DNA from: Valencia hispanica
Lineage: Eukaryota; Chordata; Actinopteri; Cyprinodontiformes; Valenciidae
Assembly: GCA_963556495.2 (NCBI GenBank)
Contig: OY747714.1
Coordinates: 48,804,541 to 48,868,540 of the forward strand
DNA length: 64,000 nt
Reading direction: 5' to 3'
How positions within the stretch are numbered: the stretch's first letter is position 1; each line of letters opens with the position of its first letter. The translations under genes and the position numbers were made by a program. The notes beneath the pieces were generated by a model. It saw only the letters and a program-made list of their open reading frames with translations. It was not told the origin of the DNA and did no database searches. Below are positions 12,501 through 23,298 of the stretch, one piece after another.

Positions 12501-12595
12501 GGGGAGAGGGAAGTCTGGGTCTCTTTGCTTAAACTTCTGCCCCCGCGGCTGGACCCTGGATCAGAGGAAGAAAATTGATGGATGGATGGATGGAT
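9578..12595 (+). mobile_element. Rex3-type RTE retrotransposon, nearly full length but broken
   Basis: Starts with the GC-rich 5' region typical of this fish RTE family and ends in (GATG)n-like repeats. Endonuclease remnants: TSLVGKEPELVCEVERF near 9880 in shifted frames and [14 protein letters not shown] near 10070, with a large deletion between them. RT: NYRGITLLSLSGKVYSGILERRV near 11270, MCFVDLEVFDRVPRGALWGVLREYG near 11460, LRQGCPLSP near 11645 and LLFADDVVLLASS near 11760, so the FADD box is intact. The C-terminus (LLGHLVRMPPGRLPGDVF, RRPRGRPRTRWRDYV) is at 12300-12430. There are many frameshifts. Flanks TATATAGCGAC (9567-9577) and TATGTAGCGAC (near 12596) look like a target duplication in the host LINE tail. 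Confidence 0.88.
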
Positions 12596-12640
12596 ATGTA
12601 GCGACGCTATATAAATAAACTGAATTGAAATTGAATTGAA
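12596..12640 (+). repeat. 3' terminus of the interrupted LINE
   Basis: GCTATATAAATAAACTGAATTG followed by TGAATTGAA repeats is the usual terminal tail of fish L2/Rex1-like LINEs and completes the element cut at 9566. Confidence 0.75.
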
Positions 12641-12889
12641 AAGACAAGGATTCATCTGAACCATCAACCACCCATCACCAGGCAACCACAGCTATCGTAT
12701 TCCTACATAACTCCTTCAAATCATCAGTGTCTCCATTTCCAAGTAAGATCCACTCTCATCTGTTTAAGACTCATAATAGATTCCACACACACAACCTGTT
12801 TAATTACCTACATGTTCCTTCTTCAGTCAGTCCGTTTCCCGTCCTCTCCCTGGTTAAGTCATAGGAGGATTCGGCAAGGAAATAACGGA
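12641..12889. other. No gene seen
   Basis: Between the LINE tail and the first recognisable Gag codons of Gypsy copy B. It may be a degraded upstream part of that Gypsy; no LTR is recognised. Confidence 0.4.
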
Positions 12890-14715
12890 AGATGAACTAG
12901 CCAGTCAAGATGAACCTGAGAAGCTTGACTAGCTAATTAACTTAGCCATAAGACTAGATAATCGAGTCAGATATAAAAACTGCTCCAAAAGACCCCAGAC
13001 ACTAGGCTTGATCAGACTCGTTCTCCCAAAACCCATGTTTAACCCAGACCTGAATTACCTGAACCCATGCAACCGGGTCAAGCTCGATTGTCCCCTGAAG
13101 ATCATCATAGACGTTTGATTTCCTGGTGTTTCCTTTACTGTGGGTCACCCTCTCACTTCATCTCCCAGTGCCTAATTCGGCCAAAAAAGCTGGCATGCCA
13201 GTGAGATTGGGGGTCTTGGTGGGCCAAGTAAGAGATCAAAGCCGATTCGAGATTCTCTCGTCCATTTTCTTTAACCAAGTAGCCCCTCACCAGTGTCTAG
13301 CTCTCATTGATTCAGGTTCTGAACAGAATTTAATCCACCCAGATCTCATTGATAAATGTAAGATACCGTTCTTTATACCCACCTATTTGAGTCAAAGCTC
13401 TCGATGGGAGCTCTATGACCACCATAACCCACCAAGCCGAGCACAAATCTCTAATCGTTTCAGGAAATCATCACAAAATCACACAGTTCTACATCCTTCC
13501 TGCCTGCGACAGCGCTTTAGTTCTCGGATACCCTTGGCTAACTTTACACAACCCACAACTTAACTGGTCCAGTCACTGCATTGAATCCTGGAGCATTTAT
13601 TGCCTTCAGAACTGCCTTTCTTCAGCCCTGCCTAAGTCAAGACCAGCCCCTGATCTACATAAACCACAACCTAACTTAGCTAATGTCCCTACAGATTACC
13701 ACGATCTACGAGAGGTTTTTAGCAAGGATTTAGCCTTACCACCCCACCGACCATATGATTGGGCTATTGATATGTTTCCTGGAGCTCCTCTGCCCAAAAG
13801 TTGCGTTTTCAGTATTTTAGACAAAGAAAGATAGGCAATGGAGAACTACATTTATGATTCACTTAAAGCAGGTATTATTCGTCCTTCCTCGTCTCCTATA
13901 GGCTCCTCACTCTTCTTCGTACAGAAGAAAGACAAGACTCTTTGATCTTGTATCGACTACAAAGGACTCAACCAGATTTCCGTCAAAAAGTATTCTCTAT
14001 CATTTGTCTAATCTGCATTTGAGCCCGTTTCTAGCACCCAGATTTTCACTAAGCTTGACCTCTGAAATGCATATAATTTTATTCGCATCAGAGCTGGGGA
14101 TGAGAGGAAAACAGCTTTCAAAACACCCATAGGCCACTTCGAATACCTTGTCATTACTTTTGGACTCAATAATGACCCAGCTGCCTTCCAAAACCTCGTC
14201 AACAATGTTCTCAGAGACTTTCTCCACATTTGTTTTTGTTTACCGTGACAATATTCTCATCTTCTCCAACAGCCTTGAAGAACACAAACAGCACATCAGA
14301 CAAGTTCTTCAACGGCTGTTGGAGAACCACCTGAACATAAAAGCTGAGAAATGTGAGTTTTACATCCCATCCATAACCTTTTAGGATACATTTTCGAGGG
14401 TGGATGGGTTTGAACTGACCCGGCTAATACTCAAGCAGTGGAGGAATGGACGGTTCCGGTTTCTTGGAAACAACTTCAACAGTTTCTTGTTTTTACTGAC
14501 TTCTATAAATGATTCATCAAAGACTTCAGTAACTTTGCCGCTCCCCTCAACCCCTTACCTCCATTAAGAGGCCCTACCACTGGACCCCGGAGGCTGACCA
14601 AGCGTTCCAGGGTCTTGAACGACAATTCGCCCAAGCTCCTGTTCTTATTCACCCGGATCCTTAGCTCCAATTCATCCTTGAGGTAGACGCCTCCGATACT
14701 GGTGTTGGTGTCGTC
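12890..14715 (+). mobile_element. Ty3/Gypsy copy B: gag end, protease, RT, RNase H start
   Basis: A Gag C-terminal remnant (IRLDNRV near 12960) is followed by a degenerate zinc knuckle near 13110 with the first spacing C-x3-C instead of C-x2-C. The protease has LIDSGSEQNLI near 13310 and the fold continues to [15 protein letters not shown]. The linker ([22 protein letters not shown]) and RT follow. The RT catalytic YLDD is YRDN (near 14240), so it is inactive. Frameshifts occur near 13440 and 13830, with stops after. RNase H begins near 14580 and is cut at 14715 by a nested LINE. The linker residues are typical of teleost chromovirus Gypsy elements. Confidence 0.9.
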
Positions 14716-15258
14716 CTATCCTAGGAACCAGGAAAGTAGAGCACATCACCCCAGTTCTAAAGTGATTACACTGGCTCCCTGTAGCTCAGAGAACAGACTT
14801 CAAAATACTCTTACTAGTTTATAAATCATTACATGGCGTAGCACCAAAATATGCTGAAGACCTGTTGTCACCATACCAACCACCCAGGTCATCCAACTCT
14901 AGCCTACTAAACATCCCTTGACTCAGAACTAAACATGGAGAAGCAGCTTTCAGTTTCTATGCTCCACTTATCTGGAAATGACTTCCTGACGAGTGCAAAG
15001 CTGCTGAAACACTGAACTGCTTTAAATCGAGAATAAAAACCCATCTGTTTAAAAATGCCTTTGAGTAAATGATTGATGTCATATATATGAAATGTGTTCA
15101 TGCTCTCTTGCTTTATTGATTTTTCTCGTGCTTTTGTGTATGTTTATTGTGCATCATGTGTAATGAGAGTTTGATGCTAATTTGCTACTTTTAATTTCCA
15201 ATGTTATATTCCATGTTTGTTTTTGTTTTTAAATCACCAAATCTTGTAGGGTTACAAG
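14716..15258 (+). mobile_element. LINE 3' end nested in Gypsy copy B
   Basis: 5'-truncated LINE beginning right after CCTATCC in the Gypsy RNase H. It encodes a C-terminus (HWLPVAQRTDFKILLLVYKS in shifted frames, YAEDLLSPYQPP, FYAPLIW, FKSRIKTHLFKNAFE) ending near 15065, then an A/T-rich 3' UTR. It is the same insertion as at 1786-2275. The 3' terminus and the downstream Gypsy are lost here. Confidence 0.85.
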
Positions 15259-16402
15259 GGTTACATTTTACTTCAGGTTCGAAAACTGTTCTTGTAATAG
15301 CAGAAAACATATTGCTTAACTATTGTTGTTTTATAACAAAGGATGAATTGAAATACACATGTGAAACTGTTACAGTGTGACTTTTTTTACCCAGGCATTT
15401 TATACAGCAGAATTAATTATTCATAATAGGTTTGCTCACCTGAGTCTGGTTATTTAGTACTTATTTTGTCAACACACAAATAGAGAAACTTCCTTCTCAA
15501 GTGGTTCAATAAAATAAATCTTAATTTTTAATGTTTGATTCATCAAGCAAGTAATGTAAAACAGACAAAGCAAAAAATAATGTTTAAAAAAATCTGACAA
15601 AAGGCAAGTTTACTTTCATCTTGGCAAGTTCACATATGAAGGAACAAGAACAGCATTTCATATAGTTAAGGAATTTGAAAATTCAAAAAAAGTATCAAGA
15701 TTCAGTGTCAAGTTTTTCAATATTAAAAGCTTTTTACAAAGTGAAAGCATAGTCAAAGTTATCAACATAAAAATCACTTAGATTTAGATCTTATCATTTG
15801 ACATTAATTGAAAACAACCCCAGCAGCAAATAATGCACAAAAAATGTAATTAATAATTTTAGCAGGTAAATTGCTTAGAAAAAGTAGAATGTTGAAACCT
15901 CTAATGCAAGATTTCTTTAAATAAAATTTTCTTCTATACTTAAATGGGTTTTTACCAAGTCACAACATTTTCAAATTAACAATAATTTCAAGTAGAGTTG
16001 GGGGATAAACCGAAAATTTACCAATACTGAAATTTAGGTGCAGTCATGTGAATCCACCCCATCCAGCAGTGTTGCCAACTTGGTCGCTATATTTAACGAG
16101 TTTTCAGATCCTTCTAGTGATTCAAAAAAAAAAAAAAAAAAAAAAGACTAGCAACAAATCTAGTGACTATTTTGGTGTTTTTGGAGACTCTTATGTAAAG
16201 ACCATATCCTTGTTACTTTTCTTACAGACTAGCCATTCTGCTGTGGGCTTCTCTCCAAACCCAGACCGCTTACAGCAGGCTGGCAGCCAGGCCTGGCGCT
16301 GCAGCCCCGCTCACCCATGTCGAGTTGCATTCAGAGTTGCGGTTAACCCGACTGCATCCGAAGCCAACGATGGCTGATCCTACCCACGCTTAGATGTAAA
16401 TA
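15259..16402. other. No gene; A/T-rich spacer and a repeat-like stretch
   Basis: No gene is visible. The stretch around 16068-16180 (GTTGCCAACTTGGTCGCTAT and onward, with an A tract at 16124-16144) looks like a dispersed fish repeat, but I could not define its ends. Confidence 0.4.
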
Positions 16403-16676
16403 TTAAAGACCCACTTCGATGAAAATCATGTTTTTCTAGGTATTAACATGTTCTTGTGGCATTGTTTTGATGCTAGAGGACATATCTTGAGAAAATGAAG
16501 CTCAAAGTTGTATTTCTGAGTATTTCTGTATTCAAATAGCTGTGAATCAGTAGCAGACGTTAAAATGCTAGCTAAAATGGACTGGAGTTGTGACCTAGTA
16601 ACTCCACTGGGCGGGGCCACAAGCTCCTGCTCCGCTCTGCCCTGCCAGCTCAGGTTCTGATGAGTAGAGAAGACGA

Positions 16677-16975
16677 TGGTGGATCAACATCTATGTGCTG
16701 TAGCGGGTTGCAATGCTAAGAGGAGAGATATTGGTATTAGCTCTCATGCTTTACCAAAACACGTTGCTATGAGAGATTAATGGATAACGTTCAGTGGTCA
16801 CAGCAATGTTAAAAACCACAAACCATCAGTATGCGGTCAGCACTTCACAGAAGACGCTTTCACCAACTGGCAGAAGAAAAATGGGCTTCGTAAGTAAATT
16901 ATTTTTGAAGCCGAATGCAGTGCCTTCCATCAAGACACTATCAACTGGACAGCCTGTCTCTTTACCGGTAAGTTT
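16677..16975 (+). pseudogene. THAP-domain exon remnant
   Basis: Translation from the ATG at 16677 gives MVDQHLCAVAGCNAKRRD, the C-x4-C start of a THAP zinc domain, followed after a stop by SVCGQHFTEDAF, the C-x2-H half. The order and spacing match THAP DNA-binding domains (about 80-90 residues). A TAA near 16777 and further stops break it. A GGTAAG donor-like site near 16970 suggests the ancestral exon end. In the parent transposon it would have bound element ends. Confidence 0.72.
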
Positions 16976-17105
16976 TTTTTCTGTCGGGAGCTAGTTCAAC
17001 GATTCCACCTGTTTGCTCATTACATCAGCTATCTACTGGGCAACAACGCCAGTGCAGCATAATGTGGCAACTCTCTGTTAACTTCATCTGTGTTAAAGCG
17101 ATGTA

Positions 17106-18638
17106 CAGTTGTGGCCAAAAGTTTTGACATTGACACAAATATAAGTTTTCACAAGGTTTGTTGCAAAACTACTTTTAGATCTTTGTTTCAGTTGTTTCTG
17201 TGATGTACTGTAAATATAATTACAAGCACTTTATAAGTTTCAAAGGCTTCTATTGACAATTACATGACATTTATGCACAGAGTCAGTATTTACAGTGTGG
17301 GCCCTTCTTTTTCAGGACCTCTGCAATTCGACTGGGCATGCTCTCAATCAACTTCTGGGCCAAATCCTGACTGATAGCAACCCATTCTTTCATAATCACT
17401 TCTTGGAGTTTGTCAGAATTAGTGGCTTTTTGTTTGTCCACCCGCCTCTTGAGGACTGACCACAAGTTCTCAATGGGATTAAGATCTGGGGAGTTTCCAG
17501 GCCATGGACCCAAAATGTCAATGTTTTGGTCCCCGAGCCACTTAGTTATCACTTTTGCCTTATGGCACGGTGCTCCAGCGTGCTGGAAATGCATTGTTCT
17601 TCACCAAACTGTTGTTGGATTGACGGAAGAAGTTGCTGTTGGAGGGTGTTTTGGTAACATTCTTTATTCATGGCTGTGTTTTTGGGCAAAATTGTAAGTA
17701 AGCCCACTCCCTTGTATGAGAAGGAACCCCACACATGAATGGTCTCAGGATGCTTTAATGTTGGCATGTCACAGGACTGATGGTAGTGCTCACCTTTTCT
17801 TCTCCAGACAAGCCTTTTTCCAGATGCCCCAAACAATCGGAAAAAGGCTTCATCGGAGAATATGACTTTGCCCCAGTCCTCAGCAGTCCATTCACCAGAC
17901 TTTCTGCAGAAGATCAATCTGTCCCTGATGTTTTTTTGGAGAGAAGTGGCTTCTTTGCTGCTCTTCTTGACACCAGGCCATCTTCCTAAAGTCTTCGCCT
18001 CACTGTGCGTGCAGATGCGCTCACACCTGCCTGCTGCCATTCCTGAGCAAGCTCTGCACTGGTGGCACTCTGATCCCGCAGCTGAATCCTCTTTAGAAGA
18101 CGATCCTGGCGCTTGCTGGACTTTCTTGGACGCCATGAAGCCTTCTTAACAAGAATTGAACCTCTTTCCTTGAAGTTCTTGATAATCCTATAAATTGTTG
18201 ATATAGGAGCAACTTTAGTAGCCACAATATCCTTGTCTGTGAAGCCATTTTTAAGCAACGCAATAATGGCCGCACAAGTTTCTTTGCAGGTCACCATGGT
18301 TAACAATGGAGGAACAATGATTTCAAGCAACACCCTCCTTTTAACATGTCATGTCGGCCATTCTAACCCAATCAGCCTGACATAATGATCTCCAGCCTTG
18401 TGCTCGTCAACATTCTCACCTGAGTTAACGAGACGATTACTGAAATTATCTCAGCAGGTCCTTTAATGACAGCAATGAAATGCAGTGGACATTTCATGGC
18501 AAAGAAGGACTATGCAGTTCATCTGATCACTGTTCATAACATTCTGGAGTATATGCAAATTGCTATTATAAAAACTTAAGCAGCAACTTTTCCAATTTCC
18601 AATATTTATGTAATTCTCTAAACTTTTGGCCACGACTG
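17106..18638 (-). mobile_element. Tc1/mariner transposon, 1533 bp
   Basis: Flanked by TA (17104-17105 and 18639-18640). The left end CAGTTGTGGCCAAAAGTTTT and the reverse complement of the right end CAGTCGTGGCCAAAAGTTTA are near-perfect TIRs of the common fish Tc1 group. It encodes one transposase on the minus strand. Confidence 0.95.
17283..18300 (-). pseudogene. Tc1 transposase, DD34E family, inactive
   Basis: The N-terminal paired-type helix-turn-helix part (MVTCKETCAAIIALLKNGFT, then STIYRIIKNFKERGS) lies at 17986-18300. The catalytic part follows in a second frame (VIFSDEAFF, first Asp near 17850) and a third frame from 17594 (GAPCHKA, SPDLNPIENLW with the final Glu). At least two frameshifts, near 17990 and 17585, break it. 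The second catalytic Asp, normally in a QQDGAPCH-type motif, is Ala here (QHAGAPCH), so it would be dead even if the frame were whole. The family's usual length is about 340 residues. Confidence 0.93.
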
Positions 18639-19393
18639 TAGATTATAATGTAATGTAATGCATTTTACAGGGGCTTTTTTTGAAGTTGTGTTTTGTGTTT
18701 AACTTTACTCAGCAGCAGGGTCAGACGCTGCAAGTCATTGTGTACAGAGCTCCGAAAGTGGCACTGAAATTGGAACACATACTGTAACAAATAAGTAACT
18801 TTCACCGTCTATCAATCGTCAAAACTAAAGTTTGGAGAACACAGTCTGTCAGATTATCCTTCTGCAGACAGATCTGTAATCTGATCCGGTCAGTAGACGA
18901 CTAGATCTATGTACGTCCTCTTGTTCCTCGTCCGAGCTGGCATCTGGCTTAAAACTGTACGACTGGATAGCTCCAATATTGGTCATCAATTTAGTTCCAC
19001 TGATAATGACAGGTTGGGGATGTAAGCTAGCGGAGAGCTAGCGTAAAGACAGAGCTCTAAGCAAGGGGGGGGGGTTGTCCGTGCCAACGGTTCCGCCCGT
19101 AACGCAGAGGCGGATTGCTAATGAGCAGAGCTACTGCAGCCCTGATGAAGTGAACACCCAGAAAATGGCACAAGTTTTGTGATTTTGGCTAAAAACGGTG
19201 TAATCATAATTTAAAGACCACTGAGAATGTTTAAAAAATAGCTCAAAATATGATCGGAGTGAGACTTTAAAGATTGTCTGTCTAAAATAAACAGAAGTAC
19301 TTTTAAACCTATCACAGATTTCTCTCACAGCTCACTCACTCATCTAATCTACTCTGTGTACGCCTCTCTGTCACAGATGTTAAACAGTCATCA

Positions 19394-19620
19394 TGTCTCT
19401 TTCTAAACTGGATTCTACGAAATACAGAAAGGAGTGGGAATCAAACCCAGAAATTAAAAGGCTGGTTGAAGCAGTTTATTAGAGATGTTACACTGTCATA
19501 CTGCCTGTATTGTAAGGTTGATTTTTATTGCCAAAATTAGTGATATAAAAACACATGACAATTCAAAAACATACTGAAAAGGCAAAACCTTAAAACAGTT
19601 TCACCCCAACCACACTGACG
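19394..19620 (+). pseudogene. Possible BED/TTF-like zinc-finger remnant
   Basis: From the ATG at 19394 the frame reads MSLSKLDSTKYRKEWESNPE, resembling the start of BED-type zinc fingers in hAT-like transposases. A stop follows after about 29 residues, and a shifted frame then holds a C-x2-C and a KTHDNSKT stretch. The match is weak and short. Confidence 0.35.
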
Positions 19621-19949
19621 TCTATGGTAAAAGAAAGAGAAGAAAAGAGTGAAAAAAATTGTTATTTGGCGATGGGATAGTTATTATTTATCGTTACTGA
19701 AGTGAACTGCTGATTTTAATCAGGGGCTGTATCCCCAAACCCGAATTACAACTTTAAATCAAATGAAAGCAACCACTTTAATCTAATTTAGCTTGAAAGA
19801 AACATTTTTCAGCCTCTAAAGTTATTTGGCGTCCCAATGTTTCATTATTTGACAAGGTTTACAATATTACACCTTTTCATTTGTAAATTCTCACATAAAC
19901 AATTGTATTAGCACTGTTAAGGAAACGTTTTCTGAAAGCATCACAAGGA
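19621..19949. other. No gene seen
   Basis: A/T-rich downstream flank of the zinc-finger gene. No coding or repeat structure recognised. Confidence 0.4.
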
Positions 19950-20362
19950 AAAGGCCTTTAATCTGTGTGAATCTTTTAACAATTTAAGTAAACTTTGGTG
20001 GTAAAACATCTGTCACAAATTGTACTAGAGAAAGGCTTCTCACCTGTGTGAATTCTGACGTGTTTATCAAAACCAGATTTTGTTTGTGAAGCTTTTTCTA
20101 TAGGTCAGACATTTGAAATGTTTTCACCTGTGTGAGTTCTCAAGTGAAGTGTTAAATCTAATTTGTTTTTATATCTCAGATTCCACACGAATAGGGCTTC
20201 TCACCTGTATGAATTCTAAGGTGATTCAGGGAAGTTTTTGATTTAACTTATTTTTCCACAAGTCTGGCACAAAAGCCATTTTTCACCTAAATAAACTCAT
20301 GTGTGAATTTAATTCATCTTTTGATTTGAAAGTTTGTCACAGGTGTTACAAGGAAAAGGCCG
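19950..20362 (-). pseudogene. Decayed C2H2 fingers downstream of the zinc-finger gene
   Basis: On the minus strand, immediately after the stop codon, several finger-like pieces remain: HTGE(K)-linker codons, C-x2-C and H-x3-H fragments separated by shifts and stops, at a spacing close to 84 bp. They look like former fingers now in the 3' UTR after a truncating stop at 20363-20365. Confidence 0.6.
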
Positions 20363-22068
20363 TTAATTTCTGTGAATTCTCATGTGTCTAGTTAAACTTC
20401 CTACCTGCCGAAAACTTTTGCCACAAATTGTACAAGAGAATGGCTTCTCACCTGTGTGAACTCTCATGTGATAAGTCAGATTACTTTTATTACTAAAACC
20501 TTTTGTACAGATGGAACAAGAGAAAGGCTTCTCACCTGTGTGAGTTCTCATGTGACGAGTCAATATTCCTTTAACACTAAAGCTTTTTGCACAAATGTAA
20601 CAAGAGAAAGGCTTCTCACCTGTGTGAACTCTCATGTGATGAGTCAAAGTTCCTTTATCACTAAAGCTTTTTGCACAAATGGAACAAGAGAAAGGCTTCT
20701 CACCTGTGTGAGTTCTTATGTGACAAGTCAAAGTTCCTTTGTTACTAAAGCTTTTTGCACAAATGGAACAAGAGAAAGGCTTCTCACCTGTGTGAACTCT
20801 CATGTGTCTAATCAAATGAGCTTTCGTAGAAAAACCTTTCCCACAAATGGAACAAGAGAAAGGCTTCTCACCTGTGTGAACTCTCAAGTGAACAGTCAAA
20901 GTTCCTTTATCAATAAAGCTTTTTGCACAAATGGAACAAGAGAAAGGCTTCTCACCTGTGTGAAGTCTCATGTGACAAGTCAAAGTTCCTTTATAACTAA
21001 AGGTTTTTGCACAAATGGAACAAGAGAAAGGCTTCACTTCTTTGTGAATTCTCATGTGTCTAGTCAAATGTCCTTTCTGGGGAAACCTTTTGCCACAACT
21101 TGTACAAGAGAAAGGCTTCTCACCTGTGTGAACTCTCAAGTGAACAGTCAAAGTTCCTTTATCAATAAAGCTTTTTTCACAAATGGAACAAGAGAAAGGC
21201 TTCTCACCTGTGTGAATTCTCATATGACAAGTCAAAGCTCCTTTATTACTAAAGCTTTTTGCACAAATGGAACAAGAGTAAGGCTTCTCACCTGTGTGAA
21301 TTCTCATGTGACGAGTCAATGTTCCTTTTTCCCTAAATCCTTTGCCACAAATCGTACAAGAAAAAGGCTTCACTTCTGTGTGAATTATCCTGTGACTAGT
21401 CAAACTACCTTTCTCAGAAAAACCTTTGCCACAAATTGTACAAGAGAAAGGCTTCTCACTTGTGTGAATTCTCATGTGACAAGTCAGATTACTTTTATCA
21501 CTAAAACCTTTTGCACAAATGGAACAAGAGAAAGACTTCACTTCTTTGTGAACTCTCATGTGACTTTTCAAGTGTTTGGTCAAGTTACTATTCTTTGTAA
21601 AAAAATCACCACAAATTCTACAAAAATACAAATAGTTTTCTGTGTGACTTTTCTTGGCTCTTTTGGGTTCTGAATTGTTTTGCTTCATGGTTTTCTGACA
21701 TCTCCTATTTTGTTTCGGTTCTTTATCTCGCTTTGATCCAGAGTCTTTATGACGGATTCCTTCTTGATCCCAGATCTCAGTTTCATTGGAGTCCAGAGAG
21801 GTTTCTTGGTTCTTGATTGGTTCTTGGTTAATGTGGCCATTTTCTGAATGTGTGGGAGTCACCCTGAATGTATCTTCAGTCTCCTGTTTCAATAAAAATG
21901 GCCCTTTATGCTCCTTTATGCAGAGCTCTAATGCTTCCCCTTTTATCCAGGAATGTTCTGGCTCTTGTTGCTCATCTTTCACCTTCAGAAGTTCTGGTTT
22001 GTTTTGGTCGAAACTGGAATTACTCTCAGAGAAAACCTCCTCTTTCAAAACGTGATCCAGTAGATTTT
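20363..22068 (-). CDS. C2H2 zinc-finger protein, terminal exon (15 fingers)
   Basis: The exon starts after a clear acceptor (TTTTTCCAG, exon from 22068 downward). About 145 residues of acidic linker come first ([20 protein letters not shown] is typical of fish zinc-finger genes), then 15 tandem C2H2 fingers with TGEKPF-type linkers to the stop. Three linkers are variant (KEVKS, TEVKP and KEVKP). Fingers 6 and 9 are near-identical, suggesting recent internal duplication. The product is a probable nuclear DNA-binding regulator; the target is unknown. The frame is fully open. The first two bases complete a codon begun by one base upstream, matching the exon at 49171-49336. No KRAB or SCAN domain is seen. 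Confidence 0.93.
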
Positions 22069-22419
22069 CTGGAAAAACAAACAAGAGAAAAGCTTTTCAT
22101 TGTAGGTTAAGGAAAACAGATGGAATTATCATTTCATAGATATAAACATACTTTGAAAACGATTCAGTCCTAAAATTAGCTACATCTGAAAATTAAAATA
22201 TAAAACCTTATAGCTATCCAATAGTCTATGAATGAAAATCTCCATCTTGTGAGCTGATGGAATTTTACAATCTCTACAAACAAATCAAAAAAATATTTTC
22301 TATGATAACTACATTGAGGTTGAGCTCCCAAACCAATCTGGACTTTCTTAAAACCTCAACAGTAATACAGGCTGATCGCCCCATGCCATGTCACATTGGT
22401 GACATTGGAACGACAGGAG
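22069..22419 (-). other. Intron start of the zinc-finger gene; no other gene
   Basis: Contains the polypyrimidine tract and acceptor of the terminal exon. The rest is A/T-rich with no coding signal. Confidence 0.6.
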
Positions 22420-22651
22420 AGTTGGGTCGGACTCTGGTACAGTACTTGGCTGGTTTGAGTCTTACCAAAAGAATAGGGACTTCTTTGTTTCAAAAGGAAA
22501 CTTCTCATCAGAACAAACAGAAATCACATGTGGGGTGCCCCAGGGCTTCATCTTAGGGCCCCTGTTATTTAATATCTACATGCTCCCACTAGGCAAGATT
22601 ATAGCAACCAATAACATTAGCTACCATAACTACGCGGATGATACTCAGCTT
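22420..22651 (+). pseudogene. LINE RT fragment, part 1
   Basis: Encodes in shifted frames the RT core ITCGVPQGFILGPLLFNIYM and NYADDTQL. The YADD box (22631-22642) is intact. The frame is cut by an antisense LINE 3' end and continues at 23299. Confidence 0.85.
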
Positions 22652-23298
22652 TAAATCAAATCAAACTTTATTTATAAAGCGCTTTTCATACAAGAAGTAG
22701 CATCACAAAGTGCTTTACAGATTAAACTGACCCCACATAAAACCACCTTCCCTTCCCTCCCCCACAGATTTAAAAGCATGGTCACAGTTATACTCCCCTC
22801 CCCCCAACCCATCTCCCATGCACACACACAGTTAAAAGAAAAAGTTAAAAGGACATTGGGCCGAGTGTAGATGAACCATGCAAGGAAACGCCATCAGAAG
22901 AGCCATCTGCCCCGGCAGCAGTAGATTGACAGCAGCACCCGAGGCATCGACACAGGGCACCCAGTGGAGGCAAGGCCAAGACCCCCACCTCCACCCAAGC
23001 TCCACCTTGAGAGCACCCAGGCAGATACAGCCGACCACCGCTCCCGGGGCAGAGGGCTCCCACAGAGGAAACACTGGAACGGGGATTAAGATAAATTAAA
23101 GTATAAAAAGAAACGGTAAATTAATGTGCTAAGATTAAATAGTAAAACTGATAAAAATATAATCATAGAAAACATCCAGAGCAATTAAACAAACAGTGAT
23201 AAATAATAATCAGTTAAAAGCTAAGTTAAAAAGGTGAGTCTTGAGCCTGCTCTTAAAAACACGAACGTTCTCTGCAGCCCTGAGGTCCTCTGGCAGCC
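22652..23298 (-). mobile_element. 5'-truncated LINE 3' end nested antisense
   Basis: Minus-strand LINE C-terminal codons ([20 protein letters not shown]) near 23230-23298 are followed by a 3' UTR of the same family as the LINE at 52311-54686 (TTTCCTCTGTGGGAGCCCTC) and a tail ending TTGATTTGATTTA at 22652. It splits the host LINE between YADDTQL and YITMSPGD; a short CTTTA repeat at both edges is the likely target duplication. Confidence 0.85.

Larger units (their letters stand above)
16407..19266 (+). mobile_element. TTAA-flanked element with THAP remnant, split by Tc1
   Basis: TTAA at 16403-16406 and 19267-19270 bound a segment starting AGACCCACTTCGAT, whose far end in reverse complement starts AGTCTCACTCCGAT. 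Counting the TTAA, 15 of 18 bases match. Without the Tc1 insertion it is about 1.3 kb. It carries a THAP-type zinc domain near its left end. TTAA targets plus a THAP domain fit the Kolobok superfamily; no transposase core is seen, so this is probably an internally deleted copy. Confidence 0.7.

Noticed and set aside
20456..21673. 405-residue plus-strand frame
   Set aside because: Periodic shadow of the antisense zinc-finger array; the repeated [13 protein letters not shown] units are the reverse strand of finger linkers.
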